DNA from: Anaerolineales bacterium
GTDB taxonomy: Bacteria; Chloroflexota; Anaerolineae; Anaerolineales; Villigracilaceae
Assembly (NCBI GenBank): GCA_016789025.1
Contig: JAEURC010000038.1
Span: 1 to 38,189 of the forward strand
Length of the DNA: 38,189 nucleotides
Direction: 5' to 3'
Below, one piece after another: positions 1 to 8,171 of this stretch (the stretch's first letter is position 1; each line of letters begins with the position of its first letter). A program made the position numbers and the translations under genes. The notes beneath the pieces are model-generated. The model saw only the letters and a list, made by a program, of their open reading frames with translations. It did no database searches and was not told the DNA's origin.

Positions 1-1357
1 TGTACATGAACGGCACACGCAGGTATTCGTTCATGCCGGAGGTGAACATGTGATGCGCCCACACCACAAAACCGACCAGCGCAATGCCCAGCGAGGACAT
101 TGCAACCCAGCGATACCCGAATAAAGGCTTACGGACGAAGACCGGCAAGAGTTCAGAGATCACGCCCAAGCCAGGGAGCACGAACACGTACACCGCCGGG
201 TGGGAGTAGAACCAGAATAAATGTTGGAAAAGAACCGGGTTACCGCCTTTACCGGGGTCGAAGAAACCCATCCCGAACAGACGCTGGAACATCACCAATT
301 GAAATGAAAGACCGATCAACTGCGTGGCGGTGAGAGCGATGATGGAAGTGGCGACAGACGCCCAGACGAGGATAGGCATTCGCATCGCGGTCATACCTTT
401 CGCGCGCATGCGAACAACCGTGGCGATCACATTCAAGGCGCCAAGGATGGACGACCAACCGGCGGTAAACACGCCAAGGAAGAACATTTGCACGCCAAGC
501 GGGGCGCGCGAGGAAAGAGGAGGATAGCCTGTCCAGCCGGTATCAAACCCGCCGAGAATTAGCGCGAGTAACAACAACACAGAAGCCGGCACAGCCACCC
601 AAAAAGCGAAAGCGTTCATGCGCGGGAATGCCATATCGTGCGCGCCTACCAAAAGCGGAACAACATAATTCATGATGCCCGAGATGCCGAGCAGGATCGA
701 AACGATCATGATCATGCCATGAAGCGACATGAGCGTGTTGTATAGTTGAGGACCGTTCTGATTGAAAACATCCAGATTAAGTGTGAGGAAATCCAATCCC
801 GATGCGGCAAGTTCTGTGCGGAAGATTAGCGCAAAAGTACCGCCAACTGCGAGGAGGAACAACGCCGTGACGGTATATTGAATGCCAATAACTTTGTGAT
901 CGAGCGATACGCCAAAGTATTTTTGCCAACCCGGCTCATCCTCGTGGTGGTCTGGCGTGTCGATTCCGCGCGCCCACTTCACCCAATCCGTCATAACGCC
1001 GACGCCGAAGAAAAAGGAGATGACGCCCACCAACGCGCCGAACACCCATGCTGGCTCGGTAAACAGAAATGCGCCAACGCTTTCCAGACCCATCAAAGCG
1101 CGGATGCCGGTCACCAACACCGCGCCGATAACAGTTCCAGCAACTTGAAAAACCAAGCCTCTGGTGATGCCGCGATAGCCATACAAACCAAAGAAGAACG
1201 CCGTAAACCCAAACAGCAACGCAAATGCGGAGGGGACGGAAGCCGTTAATTTCAGTTCGCCTCGGATTGCAAAGTCAATGCCAAGCCCAATGCCGTATCC
1301 AACCGCGCCGGCAATGACAAGAAGAAGGAAAGCCCTTCCTAAAGTATTATTTTTCAT
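1..1357 (-). CDS. coxA: Cytochrome c oxidase subunit I, A2-type, 3' end outside window
   Basis: Catalytic subunit of an aa3-type haem-copper oxidase, an inner-membrane proton pump reducing O2 to water. The first 452 residues are present; the gene runs off the left edge. The low-spin haem ligand lies in HGMIMI (His213). The CuB His-Tyr pair lies in YSHPAVY (384-390), followed by VLPGLG, and the next CuB ligands are His435-His436 in WAHHMFT. YSHPxVY in place of GHPEVY marks the A2 subfamily (Thermus caa3-like), which lacks the D-channel glutamate. About 150 residues with several hydrophobic helices precede the usual DHKVIGIQY start of the family, an extra N-terminal membrane section. A GGAGG lies just before the ATG at 1357. 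It follows coxB by 14 nt on the same strand, so the two are co-transcribed. Confidence 0.96.
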   Translation of the reverse strand, partial: MKNNTLGRAFLLLVIAGAVGYGIGLGIDFAIRGELKLTASVPSAFALLFGFTAFFFGLYGYRGITRGLVFQVAGTVIGAVLVTGIRALMGLESVGAFLFTEPAWVFGALVGVISFFFGVGVMTDWVKWARGIDTPDHHEDEPGWQKYFGVSLDHKVIGIQYTVTALFLLAVGGTFALIFRTELAASGLDFLTLNLDVFNQNGPQLYNTLMSLHGMIMIVSILLGISGIMNYVVPLLVGAHDMAFPRMNAFAFWVAVPASVLLLLALILGGFDTGWTGYPPLSSRAPLGVQMFFLGVFTAGWSSILGALNVIATVVRMRAKGMTAMRMPILVWASVATSIIALTATQLIGLSFQLVMFQRLFGMGFFDPGKGGNPVLFQHLFWFYSHPAVYVFVLPGLGVISELLPVFVRKPLFGYRWVAMSSLGIALVGFVVWAHHMFTSGMNEYLRVPFMY

Positions 1358-1371
1358 GAAACCTCCACCGC

Positions 1372-2391
1372 CTACTTAATCGTTTTGATATACGCGACAA
1401 TTGCCGCGAGTTCGTCGGGAGTAAATGTATATTGAACCATCTGAACCGATTCGAAGCCCTTGACGATCTTCGCCTGCGGGTTGGTGATCGACTCGGAAAT
1501 GAAGGCATCATCAGCGGTTACGGCGGAGCCGTCCGAGAGTTCCACCTGCGAACCGAACAATCCCAACCAGGTTGGACCCACGATCGTGCCGCCGGTAAGC
1601 GAATGGCAAGCCGTACAACCATTTTGTTGAACAAGCAACTGCCCAAATCCCTCCGGTGAAGATGCGGCAAGCTTCGCTTTTTCCAATTCGCCCGCCAGCC
1701 ACGTATCGTAATCTTCCTGTGATTGAATAATGACGGGGTTTTCCATAGAATAGTGCTTCGTGCCGCACAACTCGGCGCAACGCACTTTGTAACTCCCCAC
1801 TTCAGTGGGAGTGATGGTCAATTCCGTAAATCGCCCCGGTACCAGGTCTTGTTTGACGCGGAACTCAGGAACCCAAAAGGAATGAATCACATCCGAGGAA
1901 GTCATCCGCAACAAGACCTGCTCCCCAACGGGTATGTGCAATTGATCGGAAACCACAACCAAGCCAGTCGCGGGATCAGCAGGATACTCAAACCTCCACG
2001 ACCATTGAAGACCCGTTACTTTAATAACAGGAGCCTGCGGGTTTCGCGCCAGTGTCTGCGCCAAATTGCGCGCGCCGATCACTGAGAAAGAAACCACGAT
2101 CAATAAAGGGATCGCCGTCCAAAATAACTCAAGCGTGGTATTCCCTTCAAAGTGAGCGCCGTCCCCGGTTTCACCGCGCCGACGGCGGAATACGATAAGG
2201 CTGTATCCTATCGGCACCACGATGAGTGAAAAGAAAAATGACATGACGATCAAGATCAGGTTCCACATCCAATCGATTGGAACTGCCTGCGCGCTTGCCG
2301 CCACAGGCATCAAGTGCGCCGCGCTCAGCCCCATGTATAAAAGGACCGACGCAATAATGGTTGATATTCCCACAATGATGAAATGTCGCAT
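1372..2391 (-). CDS. coxB: Cytochrome c oxidase subunit II with fused cytochrome c domain (caa3-type)
   Basis: Subunit II takes electrons into the CuA centre of the oxidase. 339 residues. Two TM helices (about 42-67 and 88-108) follow an N-terminal signal-like helix. The CuA cupredoxin domain has His170 and CAELCGTKHYSM (Cys205, Glu207, Cys209, His213, Met216). A C-terminal class I cytochrome c domain carries CTACH (259-263) with a likely Met ligand in the ESVQM segment, so this is a caa3-type subunit that can accept electrons directly. I start at 2391 (MRHF), because AGGAG lies 7 nt before it; an in-frame ATG 18 nt upstream would place that Shine-Dalgarno inside the gene. A hairpin with a T-run lies just upstream (2404-2438). 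Confidence 0.96.
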   Translation of the reverse strand: MRHFIIVGISTIIASVLLYMGLSAAHLMPVAASAQAVPIDWMWNLILIVMSFFFSLIVVPIGYSLIVFRRRRGETGDGAHFEGNTTLELFWTAIPLLIVVSFSVIGARNLAQTLARNPQAPVIKVTGLQWSWRFEYPADPATGLVVVSDQLHIPVGEQVLLRMTSSDVIHSFWVPEFRVKQDLVPGRFTELTITPTEVGSYKVRCAELCGTKHYSMENPVIIQSQEDYDTWLAGELEKAKLAASSPEGFGQLLVQQNGCTACHSLTGGTIVGPTWLGLFGSQVELSDGSAVTADDAFISESITNPQAKIVKGFESVQMVQYTFTPDELAAIVAYIKTIK

Positions 2392-2403
2392 ACTTTTCTC
2401 CTG

Positions 2404-2438
2404 AAACAAAAATCTGACGAGGGAGACCCTCGATCAGA
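2404..2438 (-). terminator. Hairpin plus T-run directly before the coxB ribosome site
   Basis: On the minus strand an 11-bp stem with one bulged base (arms TCTGA/CGAGGG and CCCTCG/TCAGA, loop of 3) is followed by TTTTTGTTT and then at once by the coxB AGGAG. It has the form of an intrinsic terminator. It may end bcp transcription, about 90 nt downstream of the bcp stop, or act as a leader attenuator for coxB. Confidence 0.55.
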
Positions 2439-2526
2439 AGCCGCCTAAGTTTATCATAATTCGCAGATTGTCACAAATTTCACAAGGAGGAGACACCGCT
2501 TCCTCCCCAAGGACAGTTGATTCAGT

Positions 2527-2994
2527 CTAGGGCGCCTCTGCTAACGCCGACAGGACCTCCACACTGTGTTGAGACGGGCGCACCTGTTCAAACACTTTCA
2601 CGACGATTCCGTTGCCATCGATCAAAAAAGTTGTCCGCAACACGCCCTCATAGGACTTGCCTAAAAACTTCTTCGGCCCCCACACCTGATAAAGATCGCA
2701 AACCCGATGACCTTCGTCAGCCAGCAACGGAAACGGGAGCATAAATTTCTTCTTGAACTTCACATGCGATTCCACGGTATCCGGGCTGACGCCCAAAATG
2801 ACAACGCCCGCCTTCTCGTAAGCGGAATAATCGTCGCGAAAATTGCACGCTTCTTTTGTACAACCCGGCGTATCGTCGGCAGGATAAAAATACAAGACCA
2901 CGTTCCTGCCGCGATAATCGGACAGTTTTCTTGCGGCATTCGTATCGTCATGCAATTCAAAATCAGGAGCGGGGATTCCAGCAGAAATAGGCAT
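2527..2994 (-). CDS. bcp: Peroxiredoxin, Bcp/PrxQ type
   Basis: Thiol peroxidase that reduces hydrogen and alkyl peroxides with thioredoxin. With the start at 2994 (MPISAGIPAPDF) it has 155 residues, the usual Bcp length. The peroxidatic Cys45 lies in PGCTKEAC and the resolving Cys50 five residues later, as in E. coli Bcp. Reading farther upstream would add 27 residues with no family counterpart. No clear Shine-Dalgarno is visible; a TATAAT box (3023-3028, minus) lies about 29 nt upstream of the chosen start. It sits on the same strand as coxBA and fits an aerobic respiring cell that meets peroxide. Confidence 0.93.
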   Translation of the reverse strand: MPISAGIPAPDFELHDDTNAARKLSDYRGRNVVLYFYPADDTPGCTKEACNFRDDYSAYEKAGVVILGVSPDTVESHVKFKKKFMLPFPLLADEGHRVCDLYQVWGPKKFLGKSYEGVLRTTFLIDGNGIVVKVFEQVRPSQHSVEVLSALAEAP

Positions 2995-3022
2995 TAGGAA
3001 GTTTGTCCAAAAAAATTTCCTC

Positions 3023-3028
3023 ATTATA
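3023..3028 (-). promoter_or_regulatory. -10-like box for bcp
   Basis: A perfect TATAAT on the minus strand, giving a predicted transcript start about 22 nt before the bcp ATG. No good -35 is visible. Confidence 0.4.
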
Positions 3029-3135
3029 CTCGTTGAATAAATAATCAGGAACAAATGATGGTGGCAGCGCTTCAAATCTTATTTTGGGTTTCATCCAGAA
3101 TTAATTGTTCACTCACCTCACACAGTGAACTTCGT

Positions 3136-3194
3136 AACGCGAAATTTAATTCGCGTTTCAGGTTATTCTTGCGCAAGGGCGACATGAATGTCGC
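3136..3194. repeat. Two short intergenic hairpins
   Basis: Between the lone receiver gene and bcp: AACGCGAA/TTCGCGTT around a 6-nt loop (3136-3157), then GCGACA/TGTCGC around TGAA (3179-3194). They look like short palindromic repeat units rather than terminators, since no T-run follows. Confidence 0.4.
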
Positions 3195-3220
3195 GGTACG
3201 GATCGCTTTCAAGGCAAATA

Positions 3221-3249
3221 AAAAAACGCGCTGGTGAGCGCGTTTTTTT
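3221..3249 (-). terminator. Intrinsic terminator after the receiver gene
   Basis: A 6-bp GC stem (CGCGCT, loop GGTG, AGCGCG) flanked by A6 on the left and T7 on the right. It begins at the stop of the minus-strand receiver gene and is close to symmetric, so it could work in both directions. Confidence 0.8.
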
Positions 3250-3618
3250 CTACAACATATTCGCCTTTTTCAACGCGCTTTCCAGCGCATCGATCGTGGC
3301 AGGCTTGATGATCAACTCGGTGGCGCCGGCGCTCATCACCTTCCGCCGCGTTTCAGGCTGGTCATCCGATGTAATAACGATAACCGGCACAGGGATCAGG
3401 CGAGGCTCGCGCCGCAGGTAGAGGAGTATTTCCACCCCATCTATACCGGGCATGTTCACATCCAGGCAGATCAAATTCGGAGTGAAACCGCTTCCCAAAA
3501 TCGAGATCGCCGCGCTGGAGCCATAAGCCACGCGCGCTTTCACGCCAAGCACGTCCAACATTTGATGCAGGGCATCGGCGGTTTGCCGGTTATCGTCCAC
3601 AACAAGCGCTTCGGTCAT
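3250..3618 (-). CDS. Stand-alone response regulator receiver domain
   Basis: A 122-residue CheY-like receiver with no output domain. The acidic pair is Asp8-Asp9, the phospho-acceptor Asp53 lies in CLDVNMPG, the switch Thr83 in VIVITSDD, and Lys105 in IIKP. The start at 3618 is preceded by GGAGG, which excludes the longer upstream reading. It probably relays phosphate in a multi-step system or binds a partner; no kinase gene is adjacent. A second lone receiver at 29822-30217 has the same key positions (53, 83, 105), so the two are likely related. A TATACT box lies about 38 nt upstream (3656-3661). Confidence 0.92.
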   Translation of the reverse strand: MTEALVVDDNRQTADALHQMLDVLGVKARVAYGSSAAISILGSGFTPNLICLDVNMPGIDGVEILLYLRREPRLIPVPVIVITSDDQPETRRKVMSAGATELIIKPATIDALESALKKANML

Positions 3619-3655
3619 CACTCCTCCAAGAGTTTCAATAGTTCCCAGCAAAAAT

Positions 3656-3661
3656 AGTATA
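3656..3661 (-). promoter_or_regulatory. -10-like box for the receiver gene
   Basis: TATACT on the minus strand preceded by TG, giving a leader of about 30 nt that contains the GGAGG of the receiver gene. No recognisable -35. Confidence 0.35.
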
Positions 3662-3762
3662 CACTCAGAAATTCTTCACAGCGATATTGTCATTGATTTC
3701 AAATGATAGACCAATAGGACAGGCGTACCAAAACAATTAACAATTCTGGAATCCGATCTGCG

Positions 3763-5085
3763 CTATGCCGCCGAATCCATCGCCGCGCCGAGACGCTTCA
3801 CGATCTCGTCCACTTCTTCTTCGTTGATAGCCAGCGGAGGCGCGAAAGCGAGCGAATTGCCAACGGGACGAGTCCTCAGCCCGCGTTCTTGCGCGGCTTT
3901 GAAGATCTTCATCGCCTGCGCGGGATCGGCAGTCTTTGCGTTCTTATCCGAAACAATTTCCACGGCGCAGAGCAAGCCAAGTCCGCGCACATCGCCGACG
4001 AAGCCGAATTCTTTGAGCGAGTTCAACCCATCGAGCAGACGTTTGCCGAGTTCCTTCGCGCGCGCGGGATAATGTTCTTCTTCCATGATCTCAAGATTCT
4101 TCAAGCCGACCGCGCACGCCATGGCATGACCCGAATAAGTGTAGCCGTGCATCCATGCTTCGCTTTCCGCCGCAGACTCCATCGTCTCGCGGATTTCGTC
4201 TGAAATTTGGATTCCGCCGAGTTGGGCGTATCCGCTGGTGATGGCTTTGGCGAACGAGAGAATATCGGGCTTCACGTTCCAATGCTTGAGCGCGAACCAC
4301 TCCCCCGTGCGACCAAAGCCTGTGATGACCTCATCGGCAATAAACAGAACTTCATATTTATCGCAGATCGCGCGGACAAGCGGGAAATAATCGTCAGGCG
4401 GGACGATCACGCCGCCGACTCCCATCACCGGTTCAGCGATGAACGCGGCGACCGTGTCCGCCCCTTCGCGCAGGATTGCCTCTTCGAGCGCACGCGCCGC
4501 CGCCTGCCCCACCGATTCTCCAGCCTTCATTTCCCCTTCAAAGCGATACGGATTCGGCGCGGGGATGTGAACGAATCCCTCCACTGCGGGACCGAACATC
4601 GTTTGATATTTTTCGAGCCCGGTCGCAAACGTCGTGGCAAGCGTCACGCCGTGATACGAACCCTTCCGCGCGATGACTTTATATTTCGTCGGCTTGCCCT
4701 TGCGCTTCCAGTAATAACGCGCGGTCTTGAACGCCGAGTCGTTGGACTCGGATCCGCCGGAGGTGAAGAAGGTTGTGTTCAGCCCGGGGTAGGCAAAGCC
4801 CGCCAACTTGTCGGCAAGCCGAATGGAGGGAAGATTCGTCATGCCCGCAAAGTTGGAGGTGAACGCGAGTTCCTTCATCTGATCATAGGCGGCTTTGGCA
4901 ATCTCTTCGCGCCCGTATCCCGCGTTGACGTTCCACAGTCCCGCCATGCCGTCGAGGATCTTTCGCCCATCGGCAGTGTACAGCCACACACCCTCGCCGC
5001 GTTCGATGACGAGCGCGTTGGCATGCGACTTCGGATGATAGACGGGATGCAATTGCTTTTTATCTTTTTCAAGCCAGTTGGTCAT
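3763..5085 (-). CDS. Class III PLP-dependent aminotransferase (omega-amino acid/putrescine--pyruvate type)
   Basis: 440 residues, normal length for class III enzymes that move an omega-amino group to pyruvate or 2-oxoglutarate. The cofactor phosphate-binding region FTSGGSES (107-114), the PLP ring Asp251 in IADEVITGFGRTG and the Schiff-base Lys280 in LSFAKAITSGYAQLGG are all present. The N-terminal HPVYHPKSHANALV region resembles the putrescine/beta-alanine/taurine--pyruvate branch, so a diamine or beta-amino acid donor is likely, though the exact substrate cannot be read from sequence. The ATG at 5085 has TTGAGGAG upstream. It is divergent from the dehydratase gene, with a repeat element between them. 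Confidence 0.9.
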   Translation of the reverse strand: MTNWLEKDKKQLHPVYHPKSHANALVIERGEGVWLYTADGRKILDGMAGLWNVNAGYGREEIAKAAYDQMKELAFTSNFAGMTNLPSIRLADKLAGFAYPGLNTTFFTSGGSESNDSAFKTARYYWKRKGKPTKYKVIARKGSYHGVTLATTFATGLEKYQTMFGPAVEGFVHIPAPNPYRFEGEMKAGESVGQAAARALEEAILREGADTVAAFIAEPVMGVGGVIVPPDDYFPLVRAICDKYEVLFIADEVITGFGRTGEWFALKHWNVKPDILSFAKAITSGYAQLGGIQISDEIRETMESAAESEAWMHGYTYSGHAMACAVGLKNLEIMEEEHYPARAKELGKRLLDGLNSLKEFGFVGDVRGLGLLCAVEIVSDKNAKTADPAQAMKIFKAAQERGLRTRPVGNSLAFAPPLAINEEEVDEIVKRLGAAMDSAA

Positions 5086-5109
5086 GTTGTCTCCTCAACT
5101 TTTATATTG

Positions 5110-5252
5110 TGATGGTCGAGCAGGTCGAGGCGCCAGCCGAGACCGTATCGAGACCACCTGTATTCAAAAAAATGTTTGCAACAAGAGTTTGTATGCGGAC
5201 ACGATGGTCTCGATACGCCCCGCGAACGGCACGCGGGGCTACTCGACCATCA
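5110..5252. repeat. Paired palindromic repeat, family R1, copy A
   Basis: A 143-bp element with 11-bp inverted ends (TGATGGTCGAG / CTCGACCATCA). Each half is itself a hairpin: arms GGTCGAG...GTATCGAGACC on the left and the inverse on the right. The right head is a perfect 8-bp stem GCCCCGCG/CGCGGGGC. Other copies are at 11108-11239, 21921-22072 and 38155 to the window end. It lies between divergent promoters. Confidence 0.85.
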
Positions 5253-5269
5253 TTGCATCTTGACGGAAT

Positions 5270-5275
5270 TATAAT
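5270..5275 (+). promoter_or_regulatory. -10-like box for the threonine dehydratase gene
   Basis: TATAAT, 18 nt before the ATG at 5294, with AAGGA in the short leader. It lies just outside repeat copy A. No -35 is obvious. Confidence 0.4.
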
Positions 5276-5293
5276 GCCTGCAAAGGAAACGAC

Positions 5294-6241
5294 ATGATAC
5301 CTACACTGCAAAACATCTACGAAGCCGCGGAACGGATTCAACCTCACGCGCATCGCACGCCGGTGATGACGAACGAGAGCCTCAATGAGCGAGTCGGCGC
5401 GCGCGTGTATCTCAAGTGCGAAAATTTTCAAAAGGTGGGCGCGTTCAAATTTCGCGGCGCGTGCAATGCGGTCTTTTCATTGAGCGATGAGGAAGCGAAG
5501 TATGGAGTCTGCACGCACTCGTCGGGGAATCACGCGCAGGCGTTGGCGCTCGCGGCGCGGATGCGCGGCATCGCGGCGCACATCGTCATGCCGGAGAATG
5601 CGCCGCAAGTGAAGAAGGACGCGGTGGCTGGGTATGGAGGAAAAATCACCTTCTGCGAACCAACTTTACAGGCGCGCGAAGCGACTCTTCGTCGTGTTGT
5701 GGAATCCACCGGCGCGGCGTTCATCCACCCATTTGACAACGAGCGCGTCATTGCAGGACAGGGAACTGCCTCGCTCGAACTTTTAGCGGACATGCCCGAT
5801 CTGGACGCGATCATCGCGCCCGTCGGCGGCGGCGGATTGTTGAGCGGCACGTCCATCGCGGCAACCGAAACCAAAAAGGGAATCCGCGTGCTGGGCGGAG
5901 AACCCGAAATGGCAGACGACGCGTTCCGCTCATTGCAAGCGCGAAAAATTTTGCCGTCGGAACATCCGAAGACGATTGCGGATGGTTTGCTCACGTCGCT
6001 CAGCGAATTGACGTTTTCGATCATTCAATCGCGCGTGGAGCAAATCGTCACCGTGAGCGAGCAGGGAATTGTAGATTCGATGAAATTTATTTGGGAACGC
6101 GCGAAGATCGTCATCGAGCCGTCTGCCGCAGTCGCGGTGGCTGTGTTGTGGGAAAAGAAAGTTGATCTGTCGGGTTTGAAGGTTGGCGTGATTCTCAGCG
6201 GAGGGAATGTGGATTTGGGAAAGTTGCCGTGGGGCAAGTAG
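5294..6241 (+). CDS. PLP-dependent threonine/serine dehydratase (or serine racemase)
   Basis: Fold type II PLP enzyme, 315 residues, removing ammonia from L-threonine or L-serine to give 2-oxobutyrate or pyruvate. The Schiff-base Lys52 lies in KVGAFKFRGA, SSGNHAQ (76-82) binds the substrate carboxylate, GGGGLLSG binds the PLP phosphate, and a Ser in the terminal LSGGNVD holds the pyridine nitrogen. There is no C-terminal ACT-like regulatory domain, so this is the short catabolic/TdcB or serine-racemase-like form rather than IlvA. AAGGA precedes the ATG. It is followed by another PLP gene in the same direction after 87 nt. Confidence 0.92.
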   Translation: MIPTLQNIYEAAERIQPHAHRTPVMTNESLNERVGARVYLKCENFQKVGAFKFRGACNAVFSLSDEEAKYGVCTHSSGNHAQALALAARMRGIAAHIVMPENAPQVKKDAVAGYGGKITFCEPTLQAREATLRRVVESTGAAFIHPFDNERVIAGQGTASLELLADMPDLDAIIAPVGGGGLLSGTSIAATETKKGIRVLGGEPEMADDAFRSLQARKILPSEHPKTIADGLLTSLSELTFSIIQSRVEQIVTVSEQGIVDSMKFIWERAKIVIEPSAAVAVAVLWEKKVDLSGLKVGVILSGGNVDLGKLPWGK

Positions 6242-6286
6242 ACAGGGAAACAAGTAAACACGCGCACAGGCGGGGATGCGCCACAG

Positions 6287-6292
6287 TATAAT
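6287..6292 (+). promoter_or_regulatory. -10-like box for the S1P-lyase-like gene
   Basis: TATAAT, giving a leader of about 30 nt that contains CAAGGAG before a TTG start. A purine-rich tract related to the repeat near 11950 (GTAGACA, AAGTAAACA) lies just upstream. Confidence 0.4.
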
Positions 6293-6328
6293 TCGCTGAA
6301 AGAATTCACCTGCTTCAAGGAGTCTGCG

Positions 6329-7759
6329 TTGCACATACCACAAACAGGTTTATCAAAGCACGAGATATTCTCCATGCTCCAAGCGTTCAAAGCGCGAGAT
6401 ATGGATTGGAAAAGCGGAAAAGTGTGGTGTTATGTCTATGACGCAGGGGAGGATCCAAGCGAAATTACAAAAAAGGCATATATGTCTTTCTTGAGCGAGA
6501 ACGGACTCGATCCGTCGGTTTTTCCGTCCATCCTGAAATTAGAAACCGACGTGGTGCGAATGGTTATCAATTTATTGCGCGGCGATTCCAATGCGGTCGG
6601 ACACTTAACGTCAGGCGGGACGGAATCGATTATGCTGGCGGTCAAATCTGCGCGAGACAAGGCGCGGGTTGAAAAACCGCATATCACATACCCCGAAATG
6701 ATCGTGCCAAGAAATGCTCACGCCGCTTTCCATAAGGCCGCACATTATTTATGCGTAAAGCCTGTGGTAGTTGATCTTGACCCAAAATCGTTAACCGTAC
6801 GAGCAAGCGACATGGAGGAAACAATCAATGAAAACACTATTCTGCTCGTAGCCTCCGCGCCAAGTTATTCGCAAGGGATGATTGATCCGATCAAAGAAAT
6901 CGGCGCGATTGCAAAAAGACACAATTTATTATTTCACGTGGATGGATGCGTAGGCGGGTTGCATCTTTCGTTCATGCGGAAAATGGGCTACGAAGTTCCC
7001 GATTTTGATTTTACAGTAGACGGCGTTACATCCATTTCAACGGATTTGCATAAATACGGTTATGCCGCCAAGGGTTGTTCGGTCATCATGTACCGCGATA
7101 GATCGATTCGTAAATACCAGATCTTCGCATGTACGGACACGACCGGATATACCTTGATCAACCCAACCGTGTTGAGTTCCAAATCTGGCGGACCGATGGC
7201 AGGGGCTTGGGCGGTCTTGAACTTCTTGGGTGAAGAAGGTTATAAAAAGATCATTCAAAAGGTACAGGATGCCACAAAAGACTTAATGGATGGAATCAAC
7301 GCCATGGACGATTTATACGTGTTGGGCAAACCTGCCATGAGCATGTTTTCTTTTGCATCCGATTCGATGAACGTCTATCAGTTGGCGGATGAGATGGGCA
7401 AGCGCGGCTGGTATTTGCAGGGACAGTTTTCCACATCTCAGATGCCCCGCAACTTGCATCTCTCGGTCAGTCAAGGGAACGCGGGTAATACCGATGTACT
7501 TCTTAAAGACCTGAGTGAGTGCGTCGAGATCGTAAAATCGAAACCGCCCATCGATTCGGACGCGATCAAAAGCATGATTGCTGGAGCGCTGCAAAGCCCA
7601 GACCCCGAGGCGGCGTTCAATCACCTTGCGGACAGCGCGGGCTTATCTGGCACAGCACTTCCATCGGAGATGGCATTCATCAATGAGGTATTGGACAATT
7701 TACCTGACGAGTTCTGTAACATGTTTTTGGTCAATTACTTTAATGACCTTTATGTTTAG
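6329..7759 (+). CDS. Sphingosine-1-phosphate-lyase-like PLP enzyme (group II decarboxylase fold)
   Basis: 476 residues. The run TSGGTES (94-100), HAAFHKAAHY (131-140), HVDGCVGG (203-210) and TSISTDLHKYGYAAKG with Schiff-base Lys242 matches the S1P lyase/glutamate-decarboxylase superfamily, closest by eye to S1P lyases, which cut phosphorylated long-chain bases into an aldehyde and phosphoethanolamine. There is no N-terminal TM anchor, unlike eukaryotic S1P lyase but like bacterial ones. The start is TTG at 6329, supported by CAAGGAG six bases before; no ATG fits. The substrate is not proven: a general amino acid decarboxylase is the main alternative. Confidence 0.8.
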   Translation: MHIPQTGLSKHEIFSMLQAFKARDMDWKSGKVWCYVYDAGEDPSEITKKAYMSFLSENGLDPSVFPSILKLETDVVRMVINLLRGDSNAVGHLTSGGTESIMLAVKSARDKARVEKPHITYPEMIVPRNAHAAFHKAAHYLCVKPVVVDLDPKSLTVRASDMEETINENTILLVASAPSYSQGMIDPIKEIGAIAKRHNLLFHVDGCVGGLHLSFMRKMGYEVPDFDFTVDGVTSISTDLHKYGYAAKGCSVIMYRDRSIRKYQIFACTDTTGYTLINPTVLSSKSGGPMAGAWAVLNFLGEEGYKKIIQKVQDATKDLMDGINAMDDLYVLGKPAMSMFSFASDSMNVYQLADEMGKRGWYLQGQFSTSQMPRNLHLSVSQGNAGNTDVLLKDLSECVEIVKSKPPIDSDAIKSMIAGALQSPDPEAAFNHLADSAGLSGTALPSEMAFINEVLDNLPDEFCNMFLVNYFNDLYV

Positions 7760-7760
7760 T

Positions 7761-7778
7761 TGGCGTTCTCTAACGCCA
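7761..7778 (+). other. Hairpin right after the S1P-lyase-like gene
   Basis: TGGCGTT / AACGCCA with a 4-nt loop begins 1 nt after the TAG stop. No T-run follows, so it is not a clear intrinsic terminator; it may protect the 3' end. Confidence 0.4.
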
Positions 7779-7862
7779 GACTCCTGTTCACGGCGCAACC
7801 GGGAACAAAAAAGGAAAGCTGTTAATTTAACTGACACTACAATCTAATTTCTGGAGGCGTAA

Positions 7863-8117
7863 ATGATCACATTCATCGCATGGTTAATTTTCGGAGCGCT
7901 GGCGGGATGGGTCGCCAGTATCCTCACCGGCAAGAACCACAGAATGGGGCCTGTGGCAAACATCGTCGTAGGCATTCTCGGCGCGTTCATCGGTGCGGGA
8001 ATCATGAACACGCTGGGGATAGCTGTCCCTGTGGGGTTCAGCGTGATGGGATTTTTAGTCGCGGTTGGCGGCGCGGTCGTGATGATCGGAGCGATGGGGT
8101 TGATTCGGCGCGTATAA
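7863..8117 (+). CDS. GlsB/YeaQ/YmgE family small membrane protein (copy 1)
   Basis: 84 residues, nearly all hydrophobic, with three predicted helices. The family signature is clear: WLIFGALAGWVASILTGK at the N-terminus, then IVVGILGAFIGAG in the second helix. Members are stress-induced inner-membrane proteins with no known reaction; the older label transglycosylase-associated is not supported by any catalytic residue. CTGGAGG precedes the ATG. The next gene, 54 nt on, is a paralogue, so this is a tandem duplication. Confidence 0.9.
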   Translation: MITFIAWLIFGALAGWVASILTGKNHRMGPVANIVVGILGAFIGAGIMNTLGIAVPVGFSVMGFLVAVGGAVVMIGAMGLIRRV

Positions 8118-8145
8118 GAATCAACACATAACCTTCGTCATATAC

Positions 8146-8151
8146 TATAAT
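8146..8151 (+). promoter_or_regulatory. -10-like box between the two GlsB genes
   Basis: TATAAT 20 nt before the second GlsB start, with CGGAGG in the leader, suggesting that the second copy has its own promoter. No -35 match is seen. Confidence 0.4.
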
Positions 8152-8171
8152 CGGATCAAACGGAGGCTCAC

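Noticed and set aside
4207..5112. A 301-codon open frame on the plus strand opposite the class III aminotransferase
   Set aside because: It is entirely antisense to a well-conserved enzyme, its Arg-rich composition is that of a shadow frame in GC-rich DNA, and no ribosome site or homology is seen.
7761..7778. The hairpin after the S1P-lyase-like gene as an intrinsic terminator
   Set aside because: The stem is good but no T-run follows; listed only as a hairpin.
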